DNA of 50,641 nucleotides. It comes from an uncultured Bacteroidia bacterium (GTDB taxonomy: Bacteria > Bacteroidota > Bacteroidia > Bacteroidales > UBA932). The notes below the pieces were generated by a model. The model did not search any database. It was given only the letters and a program-made list of their open reading frames with translations, and was not told the origin of the DNA. A program made the position numbers and the translations under genes. The stretch covers positions 1 to 50,641 of the forward strand of contig CACYZM010000036.1 of assembly GCA_902778855.1 (NCBI GenBank). Direction: 5' to 3'. Below are positions 7,741-16,694 of the stretch, in pieces. The stretch's first letter is position 1; each line of letters opens with the position of its first letter.

Positions 7741-9527
7741 TGCTGCAAGTCCTTCCCCAGAGCCTTTCGAACCTGATCGCCGCAGGCGAGGTGGTCTCCC
7801 GCCCCGCATCGGTGGTCAAGGAGTTGATGGAAAACGCCGTCGACGCCGGCGCCAAAAGCATCCTGGTGACCGTCACCGACGCCGGCAAGACCCTCATCCA
7901 GGTCATCGACGACGGCTGCGGCATGACGCCCGACGAAGCCGTGCTCTGCTTCGCCCGCCACGCCACCAGCAAGATCGCCGCGGCGGAAGACCTCCAGCAC
8001 ATCCTAACCTACGGTTTCCGCGGCGAGGCCCTCGCCTCAATCGCCGCCGTGGCCGAGGTTACGCTCAAGACCCGCCGCCCCGAAGACGAAACCGGCACGC
8101 TCGTCGAAACGAGCCCCGTCAAACCGGCCGCCGCACAGCCCGTCGCCGCACCTTCCGGCAGCAACTTCGCCATCCGCAACCTCTTTTACAACGTACCCGC
8201 CCGGCGCAAGTTCCTCAAGTCGGACAACGCCGAGCTCCGGGCCATCATCCAGGAATTCCAGCGCGTCGCCCTCATCCGGCCGGAGATCGCTTTCAAGCTT
8301 ACCTCCAACGGCAAGGAACTCCACCATCTGCGGCCCGCCGCTTCACACAAGAAGCGCATTCTGGACATTTTCGGCATGAACCTCGCCCAGGAACTGGTGG
8401 AGGTGAAGGTCGACACGAGCCTGGTGCGGATCCGCGGCTACATCGGCAACCCCGAAGACGCCCGCAAGAGCACCGGCAACCAGTTCCTCTTCGTCAACAA
8501 CCGCTATTTCCGGTCGCCCTTCCTCCACAAGGCCGTCTGCAAGCCCTACGAGAAGCTGGTGCCCGAAGACTATACGCCCGCCTATTTCCTGTTCCTGGAG
8601 ACGGAACCCGACCGCGTGGACGTCAACATCCATCCCGCCAAGACCGAGGTGAAGTTCGAGGACGAAGGCCTGATCTTCGAAATCCTCACGGCCGCCGTGC
8701 GGGAGGCCCTGGGAAAGAACGACTTTACCCCGAGCATCGATTTCGATATGCGCGGCGCGCCCGACATTCCGGTTTTCGGGCCGTCCGACAAGGGATCCGG
8801 CGGATCCGGTTCCTGGCACCGCCCGCCCCGCATCGATTACGACCCGCTCTTCAACCCGTTCGATGAAACGCCCGGCTGGACGCCCGGTCTCCAGACGGAG
8901 CCCCGCCCGGCCGCCGATCCGGCGCCTGCGCCGACGCCCGGCCTGCTCTTCGACGAGCCGGCCGCACCCGCAGCTTCCGTACTCGTGCTCCAGCGGCGCT
9001 ATCTCATCACGCCCGTCAAATCGGGCATGATGGTCATCGACATCCGGCGGGCCCGGCAGCGCATCTTCTACGAACGCTATCTGGAGAAACTCGCGGAGAA
9101 GCAGCCGGTCCGGCAGCAGACGCTCTTCCCCGTGACGCTCACCCTCAACGCCGAAGACTATCTGACCCTGCTCGAGCAGCCCGACCTGACCGCCTCGCTG
9201 GGTTTCGACATCCAGGAATTCGGCGGAAACACCGTGGTCGTGAACGCACTTCCGGAAGGGTACCCGGTCGATGAAGCGCAGGTCCGCCAGGCCATCGACG
9301 GGCTGATCGCCGCCCTGCGGGACGACACCTCCCTGGAAGACTCCCGCCACCTGATGGCTGCAAAAATGGCAGAATCCGCCGCCGCAGGCGACCCGGGCAG
9401 CCTCCGCGGCCCCGAGGCACAATTGTTGGTGGACCAGCTGTTTGCCTGCCGGGAGCCCAACCTCACGCCCGACGGGCGCAAATGCCTGACCATCCTTACT
9501 TTTGAAGATTTGGAGAAGAAATTATGA
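7740..9527 (+). CDS. mutL: DNA mismatch repair protein MutL
   Basis: Mismatch repair ATPase of 595 residues that couples MutS recognition to strand removal. The N-terminal GHKL ATPase motifs are intact: ELMENAVDAGA near residue 36, DDGCGM near 59 and YGFRGEALASI near 93. A Pro-rich linker spans about 340-410, followed by the C-terminal dimerisation domain ending in ACREPNLTPDGR. The position where endonuclease-type MutL proteins carry DQHAxxE reads DIRRARQR, so nuclease activity is doubtful. The gene sits between overlapping partners (TGATG before, ATGA after), indicating one polycistronic message. Confidence 0.96.
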   Translation: MLQVLPQSLSNLIAAGEVVSRPASVVKELMENAVDAGAKSILVTVTDAGKTLIQVIDDGCGMTPDEAVLCFARHATSKIAAAEDLQHILTYGFRGEALASIAAVAEVTLKTRRPEDETGTLVETSPVKPAAAQPVAAPSGSNFAIRNLFYNVPARRKFLKSDNAELRAIIQEFQRVALIRPEIAFKLTSNGKELHHLRPAASHKKRILDIFGMNLAQELVEVKVDTSLVRIRGYIGNPEDARKSTGNQFLFVNNRYFRSPFLHKAVCKPYEKLVPEDYTPAYFLFLETEPDRVDVNIHPAKTEVKFEDEGLIFEILTAAVREALGKNDFTPSIDFDMRGAPDIPVFGPSDKGSGGSGSWHRPPRIDYDPLFNPFDETPGWTPGLQTEPRPAADPAPAPTPGLLFDEPAAPAASVLVLQRRYLITPVKSGMMVIDIRRARQRIFYERYLEKLAEKQPVRQQTLFPVTLTLNAEDYLTLLEQPDLTASLGFDIQEFGGNTVVVNALPEGYPVDEAQVRQAIDGLIAALRDDTSLEDSRHLMAAKMAESAAAGDPGSLRGPEAQLLVDQLFACREPNLTPDGRKCLTILTFEDLEKKL

Positions 9528-10126
9528 GAATGCTCCCTCCGGCAGTCAAGAATCTGCTGATCGTCAATATCATCGTTTTCCTGGGTACGCTCCTCATCGG
9601 GGATCCGATGTACCAGTATTTCGCCCTGTTCCCCGTCGGTTCGCACTATTTCCGCTGGTGGCAGTTCGTGACCCATATGTTCATGCACGGCAATTTCGCC
9701 CACATCTTCTTCAATATGTGGTCGCTCATCGTCTTCGGTCCCGTCCTGGAGCGGATGTGGGGCAGCAAGAAATTCCTGCTCTACTACTTCGTGTGCGGAC
9801 TCGGCGCGGCCGCCTGCCACGAGCTGGTGCTTTCCATGCAGCCGCTGTCCAACATTCCGACCGTGGGCGCCTCGGGCGCCATCTACGGTCTGCTGCTGGG
9901 TTTCGGCATGCTCTATCCCAACTACACGCTGACCCTGGTGTTCCCGCCCGTTTCGCTCAAGGCCAAATGGTTCGTCATCATCTTCGCCGCCATTGAAATG
10001 CTGACCGGCATCCTGGGGACGAGCGACGGCGTGGCCCACTTCGCCCACCTGGGCGGCATGCTCTTCGGCCTGATCCTGATTCTCTTCTGGAAGAAGAAAG
10101 GGCAAATGTATTCGGAATGGGAATGA
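9524..10126 (+). CDS. Rhomboid family intramembrane serine protease
   Basis: Six-helix membrane protein of 200 residues. The catalytic Ser is in VGASGAIYG near residue 117 and the catalytic His in VAHFAHLGG near residue 176; the FMHGNFAHIFFNMW segment of helix 2 is also typical. Rhomboids cut transmembrane segments of membrane proteins; the substrate here is unknown. Its start overlaps the mutL stop (ATGA) and its stop overlaps the next start (ATGA), so it is within the mutL operon. Confidence 0.92.
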   Translation: MRMLPPAVKNLLIVNIIVFLGTLLIGDPMYQYFALFPVGSHYFRWWQFVTHMFMHGNFAHIFFNMWSLIVFGPVLERMWGSKKFLLYYFVCGLGAAACHELVLSMQPLSNIPTVGASGAIYGLLLGFGMLYPNYTLTLVFPPVSLKAKWFVIIFAAIEMLTGILGTSDGVAHFAHLGGMLFGLILILFWKKKGQMYSEWE

Positions 10127-11232
10127 AAGTAGTCGAACGGCGCGGTCCCAAAAACAAGAGAAGCCCGAAACGGCGCGAGCGGAAGCATTCCTTCGGCTCG
10201 GTGTTGTTCACGCTGCTGGCCGCAGTGGCCGGGTGCGGACTGCTCCTGTCGTATCTCGCCCTGTTCTTCAATCCCACGCAGCACCCGGTCCCGATGTTTT
10301 TCGGGCTCTATTATATCCCGATCCTCCTGCTCAACCTGCTGCTCCTGCTGATCGCCCTGTTCCGGCATCCCCGGACCCTGCTCATCCCGGTCATCGCCCT
10401 GCTGCCGACCCTGCTGCTGGCCGACCGGTTCGTCAAGTTCGGCCGCGAGGAGCAGCAACTCGAAGGCAGCCACATCAAAGTGCTCTCCTACAACCTCGGC
10501 CGCTATGACGCCGGCGGGAAGCGTGTGACCGCGACCGAATCGGTCTCCGGCATCAAGCGCTATCTGGCGGAGCAGAATGCCGACGTGGTGTGTCTGCAGG
10601 AATTCGCCGTGAAGGACACTACGACGCTGAGCGTCTATCTGCCCGATTACCCGTACCGGGCCCGGCACCTGTTCAAGGGCGACCGCTATTTCGGCAACCT
10701 GACCCTGAGCAAGTACCCCATCCGCGAGGTCTCCTCGCTCACGTTCCCGGACAGCCGCAACCTGAGCCTGGTGACCGACATCGACGTGAACGGCCGTACC
10801 GTCCGGGTGTACAACTGCCACCTGGAGAGCTACAGCCTCTCGTTCACCTCGCTCATCAAACGGCTCTTCCACAAGGAGTCCTTCACCGACGAAGTGGTGC
10901 AGGTCCACGAGCGGGTGCACGAGGCGACGCGCCGCCGCTCGGCCCAGGTGGACGCCCTGCTTCAGCGCGAAGCGGAGAGCCCCTACCCGAACCTGGTGTG
11001 CGGCGATTTCAACGACACGCCGGTCTCCTACACCTACCACCGGCTTACCAAAACCAAGAAAGACAGTTTCGTGGAAGCGGGGAAAGGATTCAGCGGCACC
11101 TACTCCGTGCTCTGGCCGATGCTGCGCATCGACTACATCCTGCTGCCGCAGGAATATACGGCCGACCGGCACCAGACCGACCGCATCCCCTGGTCCGACC
11201 ACTACCCCGTGACGACGTACATTTATTTTTAG
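10123..11232 (+). CDS. Membrane-anchored endonuclease/exonuclease/phosphatase family protein
   Basis: Protein of 369 residues with a basic N-terminus, three hydrophobic segments (about residues 25-110) and an EEP catalytic domain. EEP signatures in order are VLSYNLGRYD, CLQEF, YNCHLESYS, CGDFNDTP and the closing SDHYPV; the metal-binding Asn, Glu, Asp and His are all present. This membrane-linked subfamily is common in Bacteroidetes and is often annotated as a phosphodiesterase of unknown substrate. An ATG six bases earlier (10117) is possible, but ATG 10123 makes the ATGA overlap seen elsewhere in this operon. Confidence 0.88.
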   Translation: MKVVERRGPKNKRSPKRRERKHSFGSVLFTLLAAVAGCGLLLSYLALFFNPTQHPVPMFFGLYYIPILLLNLLLLLIALFRHPRTLLIPVIALLPTLLLADRFVKFGREEQQLEGSHIKVLSYNLGRYDAGGKRVTATESVSGIKRYLAEQNADVVCLQEFAVKDTTTLSVYLPDYPYRARHLFKGDRYFGNLTLSKYPIREVSSLTFPDSRNLSLVTDIDVNGRTVRVYNCHLESYSLSFTSLIKRLFHKESFTDEVVQVHERVHEATRRRSAQVDALLQREAESPYPNLVCGDFNDTPVSYTYHRLTKTKKDSFVEAGKGFSGTYSVLWPMLRIDYILLPQEYTADRHQTDRIPWSDHYPVTTYIYF

Positions 11233-11234
11233 AC

Positions 11235-11813
11235 ATGGAAAAAGACATCGACCTCGAAGAAGTGAAAGCCGCCGTCGATACGCTCAAGGCGGGCGGTATC
11301 ATCCTCTATCCCACCGATACCGTGTGGGGCATCGGCTGCGACGCCACCAACGAAGCCGCCGTGGCAAAAGTCTTTGAACTCAAGAAGCGCTCCGACAGCA
11401 AGAGCCTCATCACACTGGTGGCCGACGCCGATATGCTGGGCAAGTATGTGAAAGTGATTCCGGAAGTGGCCATCAACCTACTGGAAGTCAATGATAAACC
11501 GATGACCATCATCTACCCCGGCGCCATGGGCCTCGCGCCCAATGTCGTGGCCGAAGACGGCAGTGCGGGCATCCGTATCCCGATGCACGAATTTTGCGTG
11601 GAGATGATCCGCCGCTTCCGCAAGCCGATCGTTTCGACCTCCGCCAACATCTCCGGAGAGCCGGCACCGGCCTTCTACGAAGACATCCCGATCGAAATCA
11701 TCGAAGCCGTCGACTGGGTCGCCGACCCCTATCTGGAAGAGGGCGCCACCGGCGAACCTTCCCAGATCATCCAGGTCGGCCTCCACGGCGAAATCAAGAT
11801 TCTCCGCGGGTGA
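11235..11813 (+). CDS. L-threonylcarbamoyladenylate synthase (TsaC/YrdC/Sua5 family)
   Basis: Protein of 192 residues made of the YrdC domain alone. ILYPTDTVWGIGCDA, FELKKRSDSKSL and the RKPIVSTSANISGEPAP block define the ATP, threonine and bicarbonate site. The family makes threonylcarbamoyl-AMP, the first step of tRNA t6A37 modification; YciO-type relatives of uncertain role look similar. TsaE of the same pathway is encoded at 26146. It is the last gene of the mutL operon, two bases after the EEP stop and followed by a terminator. Confidence 0.9.
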   Translation: MEKDIDLEEVKAAVDTLKAGGIILYPTDTVWGIGCDATNEAAVAKVFELKKRSDSKSLITLVADADMLGKYVKVIPEVAINLLEVNDKPMTIIYPGAMGLAPNVVAEDGSAGIRIPMHEFCVEMIRRFRKPIVSTSANISGEPAPAFYEDIPIEIIEAVDWVADPYLEEGATGEPSQIIQVGLHGEIKILRG

Positions 11814-11827
11814 TTGTCCGGTAGTTA

Positions 11828-11861
11828 AAAAGCGGGAAGAAGTTACCTTCTTCCCGCTTTT
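11828..11861. terminator. Bidirectional intrinsic terminator
   Basis: A perfect 15-base stem (AAAAGCGGGAAGAAG with its complement) and a TTAC loop. A-rich and T-rich ends serve as U-tracts in both directions. It lies between the end of the mutL operon (+) and the end of the S9 peptidase gene (-), so it can stop both. Confidence 0.9.
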
Positions 11862-11883
11862 GTTTTAAAACGGTCCGACCGAA

Positions 11884-14229
11884 TCAGTCGTTGTTCAACT
11901 CGCGGATGTCGACCTGGTCGCGGTGGGAGGTTCCGAGGAGCCATTCGCTGTACCAGTCGGCCATGCGCCAGAAGAAGTATTCGTTCATGTCGCCGAAGCC
12001 GTGACGCTGGCCGGGGAGGACGAGCATCTCGAAGCGTTTGTTGGCACGGATCAGGGCGTTGACCACACGGATGGTGTTGCTGGGGCTCACGTTGTCGTCG
12101 ATGTCGCCCGTCACCAGCATCAGATGGCCCTTGAGGTTGCCGGCGATGTCCTGGTTCTTGTCGATGCTGTACTTGAAGGTGGTATCGCCCGCGGCGGTAA
12201 TCTCTTCCAGGATGCCGTGATGCTGTTCGCTCCACCAGCGGTTGTAGATGCTGTTGTCGTGGTTGCCGGCGCAGGAGACGGCCGCCTTGAAGAAGTCGGG
12301 ATACTTGAGGATGGCTGCGGTGGACATGAAGCCGCCGCCGCTGTGGCCGTGGATGCCCACGCGGTCGATGTCGATGAACTTGTAGCGGGCGGCCAGCTGC
12401 TGGATGGCGTACTTCTGGTCTTCGAGACCGTAGTCGCGGAGGTTGCCGTAACCGAAGTTGTGGTACCACTTCGAGCGGTTCGGGTGGCCGCCGCGGTTGC
12501 CTACGGTGATCACGATGAAGCCGATCTGGGCGAGGCGGTCGGTGCGGGTGAAGCCGCGCGACCAGGCTTCGGAGTTACCCTCGACCTGCGGGCCGGGGTA
12601 CACGTAGTCGATGATCGGGTAGGTCTTCGTGGAATCGAAGTCGAACGGCTTGTACATATAGCCGTAGAGATCGGTAACGCCGTCGGCGGCCTTCACCTTG
12701 AACGGGGTCGGGAACTTGTAGCCGGCTGCGAACAGCAGCGAGAGATCGGCTTCCTGCAGCGGGGTCTTGCGGCCCGTGCCGTCGTAGAGGGCGCTCTGCG
12801 GCGTGCTGTCGACGCGTGAGAAGTTGCTCACGAAGAACTTCGCGTCGTCGCTGAAACTGATGGAGTTGGAGTTGAATCCGGGATCGTCGAGCTGTTTCAT
12901 GCCGGTTCCGTCGAAACCGATGCGGTAGACGTGGCCGTTGTAGGGATTCTCGTTCTTGTCTACGCCCATGGCCTGGAAGTAGATGACCTTGGCGGCCTCA
13001 TCGACGGCCAGCACATTTTCCACGTGGAAGGCGCCGTCGGTAATCTTGCGCTTCAGGGTGCCGTCGGCCCCGTAGAGATAGAGCTGGGCCCAGCCGTTGC
13101 GCTCACTCCACCAGATGAAGTCCTTGCCGCCGTTGACGAAGCGGGGATTGCGGGTCTCCACATAGGTGTTGAGGGTCTCGTGGACGATGGTGCGGGCGCT
13201 GTCGGCTGCCACATCGACGCGGAGCAGGTCGGTGCGCTTGAGGTCACGGCTGCGGCGGATCATATAGAAGCCGTCGCCATCGCCCATCCACACGCTCTTG
13301 CGCCAGTCGTCATAGCGGTCAGCGTTTTTCATCGTGCGGCGCAGCACGTCGGTGTCCTGGTCCTTGTAGGCGGCCACGTTGATCTCCTTGCAGCTGCCGT
13401 CGGCCATATCGAAGATGAAGAGATGGTCGACCGGGCCGGGCTCGCCGGGCATCTGGTACTTGTAGGTCTGCAGGGTCGGGCGCGGCTGGGCCACGGAGTT
13501 GATGACCCAGAGGTCCTTGACTTTCGTCATATCGTATTTCGTCACGGCGAAGCGCTTCGAGTCGGGCGACCAGAGCACGTAGTTGGCCGTACGCTTGGTG
13601 GTGTCCTTCGTATCGGCGCCGCGGTAGTTGCTGCCGCCCCAGTAGAAGTCTTTCGACGACGGTAGAGTCCTTTTCGTCCTCCATCAGTTTCTTCACGTCA
13701 TCGATGGTCATCCAATAGATGTCAAAGCCCTTGGAATACACGGCCTTGGTTCCATCGGGCGAGATGCAGGCCCAGCCCGGATAGTCTTTCTCTTCCTCGT
13801 TCTCGGTCACGTCGACCAGTTTGCCGCTGGAAAGGATGTACTCGAAGCGATAGACTTTCTTTTCTTTCTGGGGTTTCTTCGGGCCTTTTGCCTTGTCGCC
13901 TTCCTTGGCGTCATCCTTCTTCTTGTCTTTCTTCTCCACCATCTCGGTGCTCTGGACTTCGAAGGTGAACTTGCTATCGTCCTTCAGTTCGAGCTTGCGG
14001 AGCGGCAGATGCTTGGCGTCAAACGGATCCTTGACGATGGCGGAAACCTCCATCGCGAGGCGTTCCATGTCGAAATCTTGAACCAGTTGGGCCGGATGGC
14101 GGTGCTGAACACCATGTTGCCCACCTTCTTGGCGGAGAACTGGTCGGCCAGGGCGTAGTTCGGCTCCTGGGCCGAGGCTCCGGCACTGCAGAGCAGGGCG
14201 GCGAAGCAGAATATGAGCAGTCGTTTCAT
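11884..14229 (-). pseudogene. S9 family dipeptidyl-peptidase (DPP4-like), reading frame broken twice
   Basis: Secreted prolyl-oligopeptidase-family enzyme, beta-propeller plus hydrolase, starting at ATG 14229 with signal peptide MKRLLIFCFAALLCSAGASAQ. The frame changes near 14070-14085, right after AIRPNWFK, and changes back near 13645-13658, between EKDSTVVE and KDFYWGGSNYRG. Compared with remembered homologues, roughly 30 and 8 residues are missing at these points. The shifts imply losses of 3k+1 and 3k+2 bases, so the last 590 or so residues are back in the original frame. The hydrolase part is intact: nucleophile in GIHGHSGGGF, Asp in TGDIDDNV and His in PGQRHGFG. Either a decaying gene or an assembly error. 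It follows the phosphodiesterase gene by 22 bases. Confidence 0.85.
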
Positions 14230-14251
14230 ATAAGAAGTTGTTGATTTGTTG

Positions 14252-14749
14252 TCAGTTGTTGCGGGGCCATTCGCCCACTTCCATATCTTTGAGCTGGCCG
14301 TCCTCAATGCGGAAGCGGAGGGCGGTGCGGACGAGGTGGAAGCCTTGGATGCCGGCGGCGCCGGGGTTGAGGACCATCATGTCGTAGTGCTTGTCGCGCA
14401 CGACTTTCAGGATGTGGGAGTGGCCGCAGACGAAGATCTGCGGGCGGTAGGCTTCGATCAGGCGCAGGGCGCGGTAGTCGTAGCGGCCGGGGTAGCCGCC
14501 GATGTGGGTCATCAGCACGCTCATGCCGTCCTGTTCGAAGAAACGCATCACGGGATGGTAGTCGCGTACGTCGTAGCCGTCGCAGTTGCCGTACACGCCG
14601 AGCAGCGGCTTGAACGCGGCCAGTTCCTGCATGGTCAGCCCGTCGCCGAAGTCTCCGGCATGCCAGAGCACGTCGACCGGCTCCAGGAACCGTCGCACTT
14701 TCTCGTCGAAATACCCGTGCGTATCCGATATCAGCCCGATATAGGCCAT
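14252..14749 (-). CDS. YfcE/MJ0936-type metallophosphoesterase
   Basis: Protein of 165 residues with the full small calcineurin-like phosphoesterase motif set: GLISDTHG at residues 4-11, LWHAGDFGD near 33, VYGNCDG near 52, MTHIGGYPG near 80 and CGHSHI near 108. These form the two-metal site. Relatives hydrolyse phosphodiesters or phosphomonoesters; the natural substrate is unknown. It begins four bases after the acyltransferase stop and precedes the S9 peptidase gene in the same minus-strand unit. Confidence 0.9.
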   Translation of the reverse strand: MAYIGLISDTHGYFDEKVRRFLEPVDVLWHAGDFGDGLTMQELAAFKPLLGVYGNCDGYDVRDYHPVMRFFEQDGMSVLMTHIGGYPGRYDYRALRLIEAYRPQIFVCGHSHILKVVRDKHYDMMVLNPGAAGIQGFHLVRTALRFRIEDGQLKDMEVGEWPRNN

Positions 14750-14753
14750 AGGC

Positions 14754-15929
14754 TTAGAGTTTGATGATGATTTTCTTGCGGTAGAGGATCATCGCCATTC
14801 CCAGGAAGAGGGCGACATAGCAGAGGGCGAACATCAGGGAGGCGTATTCATTGTCGCCGAAGATGCTCACGCAGCAGTTGCGATAGAACCAGCCCAGGCA
14901 ATTGTAGGTCTTGCCGTCGGCCGTGGTCCAATGGATCACGCGGCCGAGGGTTTTGGTCAAAACGCCCGCCATCACGAAGGCGAAGAGCGGATTCATACCC
15001 ATAGCCCGGAAAGGCGTGAAGAACTTCTGCTTGCCCTTGACGTCGATGAACCAGATGAAGAACGCCAGACAGAGGGTGGCCCAGCCGCCGGCGTACAGCA
15101 CGTACGAGCCGGTCCAGAGCGGCTTGCTGATGGGGAGCCAGATGCTCCAGATGCAGCCCAGCGCCAGGCAGATGACGGCCGTCGTATAGAGTTTGGCCAC
15201 GGCTTCCGTCTTGTTTTCCGTGTGCCGGATTGTCTGCCCGATGAAATAGCCCAGCAGTACCGTGCCCGCGCCGGAGAGGGCGCCGAGCAGGCCTTCGGGA
15301 TCAAAGGGATGTCCCTGATAGCCGTGATACATATGGTTGTCGCCCAGCAGGGCGAGGTCGATTTTGCCCGCGATGTTGCCTTCCAGCGTCGACCAGCCCG
15401 GTTCCGTACCGAAAACGTAGAGGATCAGCCAGTGGAGACAGGTGACCGCGGCGATGCCCCAGAGAATGCGTTTGGGCTTCTTCAGGAGCAGGGCGAGGAA
15501 GCCGCCCAGGACGTAGCACATGGCGATGCGCTGCAGCACGCCGAACACGCGGTAGTGCTGAATCCACCAGACCCAATTCTGCCCGAAGGTCCACGAGGCG
15601 TCGTGCGGCGAAGTGGGATAGAAGGGGAACAGGTTCAACAGCGTTCCTACCAGGAAGATGAGGATGCCGCGCTTGACCAGTTTCCAGGCGCTTTTCTTAT
15701 TGAGGCTGTCGCCGTATTTGGCGAAGGAGAAGGCCATCGCCACGCCGACGCAGAACAGGAAGAACGGGAACACCAGGTCGGTCGGCGTGCAGCCCGTCCA
15801 GGGCGCGTGTTTGAGCGGCGGGAAAATGTGGGCCCAGCTGCCCGGGTTGTTGACCAGGATCATCCCGGCGACGGTCATACCGCGCAGGACGTCGAGGGCT
15901 ACATATCGTTGGGTTGTTGAATTTGCCAT
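14754..15929 (-). CDS. Membrane acyltransferase, NagX/HGSNAT-like (DUF5009)
   Basis: Integral membrane protein of 391 residues with about ten helices. The early RYVALDVLRGMTVAGMILVNNPG and KHAPWTGCTPTDLVFPFF match the family of heparan-alpha-glucosaminide N-acetyltransferase and bacterial NagX; the His in KHAPW corresponds to the acetyl-carrying His of the human enzyme. The likely role is acetylation of amino sugars across the inner membrane, by analogy only. ATG 15929 is chosen over an upstream TTG (15938) because the -7 box TATCTTTG (15943-15936) overlaps that TTG; only six bases separate the box from ATG. Confidence 0.82.
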   Translation of the reverse strand: MANSTTQRYVALDVLRGMTVAGMILVNNPGSWAHIFPPLKHAPWTGCTPTDLVFPFFLFCVGVAMAFSFAKYGDSLNKKSAWKLVKRGILIFLVGTLLNLFPFYPTSPHDASWTFGQNWVWWIQHYRVFGVLQRIAMCYVLGGFLALLLKKPKRILWGIAAVTCLHWLILYVFGTEPGWSTLEGNIAGKIDLALLGDNHMYHGYQGHPFDPEGLLGALSGAGTVLLGYFIGQTIRHTENKTEAVAKLYTTAVICLALGCIWSIWLPISKPLWTGSYVLYAGGWATLCLAFFIWFIDVKGKQKFFTPFRAMGMNPLFAFVMAGVLTKTLGRVIHWTTADGKTYNCLGWFYRNCCVSIFGDNEYASLMFALCYVALFLGMAMILYRKKIIIKL

Positions 15930-15934
15930 AATAC

Positions 15935-15965
15935 ACAAAGATACGTTAAAAAACCGTATCTTTGT
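15935..15965. promoter_or_regulatory. Symmetric divergent promoter for the acyltransferase (-) and rsmE (+)
   Basis: A perfect 11-base inverted repeat, ACAAAGATACG (15935-15945) and CGTATCTTTGT (15955-15965), with a nine-base A-rich spacer. Each arm holds a TATCTTTG -7 box. The ATGs follow after six bases (15929, minus) and seven bases (15972, plus). Confidence 0.7.
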
Positions 15966-15971
15966 CTTGCG

Positions 15972-16688
15972 ATGGAACTCTTCTATTCAAAAACGGTCTC
16001 CGACGGCGGCCGCGTCCTCGATGCCGAGGAATCGGGCCACTGCGTGAAAGTGCTGCGGCACCGCCGCGGCGACACCATTCACGTGGTGGACGGCCACGGT
16101 ATGCTCTACGACTGCACGATCACCGATGCCGATCCCCGCGCCGTGGCGTTCGAGGTCAACCGCTGGGTCGAGAATTACGGCAGCCACGACTACTGGCTGG
16201 AGATGGCGGTCTGCCCGCCCAAGAACATCGATCGCTTTGAGTGGTTCTCTGAAAAAGCCACCGAAATCGGCGTCGACCGCATCTCGCCCCTTTTCGGCGA
16301 TTACTCCGAACGGAAGGTTTTCAAACCGGAACGCATCGAGCGTCTCCTGGTCAGTGCCGCCAAGCAGTCCCACAAAGGCGCCATCCCCGAACTCGCTCCC
16401 GCCACGACGGTCAAAGAGTTCCTGCAGCAGAACCGGGAAGGTCTCAAACTCATCTGCTACTGCGACGAAGCTACGGGAAAGACGGATATCAAGGAAGTTT
16501 TATCCCAGGTCCCCGCACAGTCGAAGATTACGATCATGATCGGCCCGGAGGGCGATTTCTCGCGGGCGGAAGTGGCGCTGGCCATCGAGCGGGGCTGGCA
16601 GCCCGTGTCGCTGGGCGACAGCCGGCTGCGCATAGAAACGGCGGCCATCGTTGCCGCGGCCGCCGTCTATCTGCATTTCAGTCACTAA
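15972..16688 (+). CDS. rsmE: 16S rRNA m3U1498 methyltransferase RsmE
   Basis: SPOUT-class methyltransferase of 238 residues that methylates N3 of U1498 in 16S rRNA using S-adenosylmethionine. Diagnostic parts are CVKVLRHRRGD in the N-terminal PUA-like domain, FEWFSEKATEIGVDRI, AAKQSHKGAIPEL, MIGPEGDFSRAE and LGDSRLRIETAAIVA, the last two forming the knotted cofactor site. The -7 box ends seven bases before the ATG. It ends six bases before the stop of the convergent M64 gene. Confidence 0.95.
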   Translation: MELFYSKTVSDGGRVLDAEESGHCVKVLRHRRGDTIHVVDGHGMLYDCTITDADPRAVAFEVNRWVENYGSHDYWLEMAVCPPKNIDRFEWFSEKATEIGVDRISPLFGDYSERKVFKPERIERLLVSAAKQSHKGAIPELAPATTVKEFLQQNREGLKLICYCDEATGKTDIKEVLSQVPAQSKITIMIGPEGDFSRAEVALAIERGWQPVSLGDSRLRIETAAIVAAAAVYLHFSH

Positions 16689-16694
16689 TCCTTA

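Noticed and set aside
11809-11826. About 17 bases (GGTGATTGTCCGGTAGT) shared between the sua5 end and the M64 paralog 2 end
   Set aside because: The M64 copy is explained by coding sequence and its paralog; one match of this length is near chance level for a window this size and there are no other copies.
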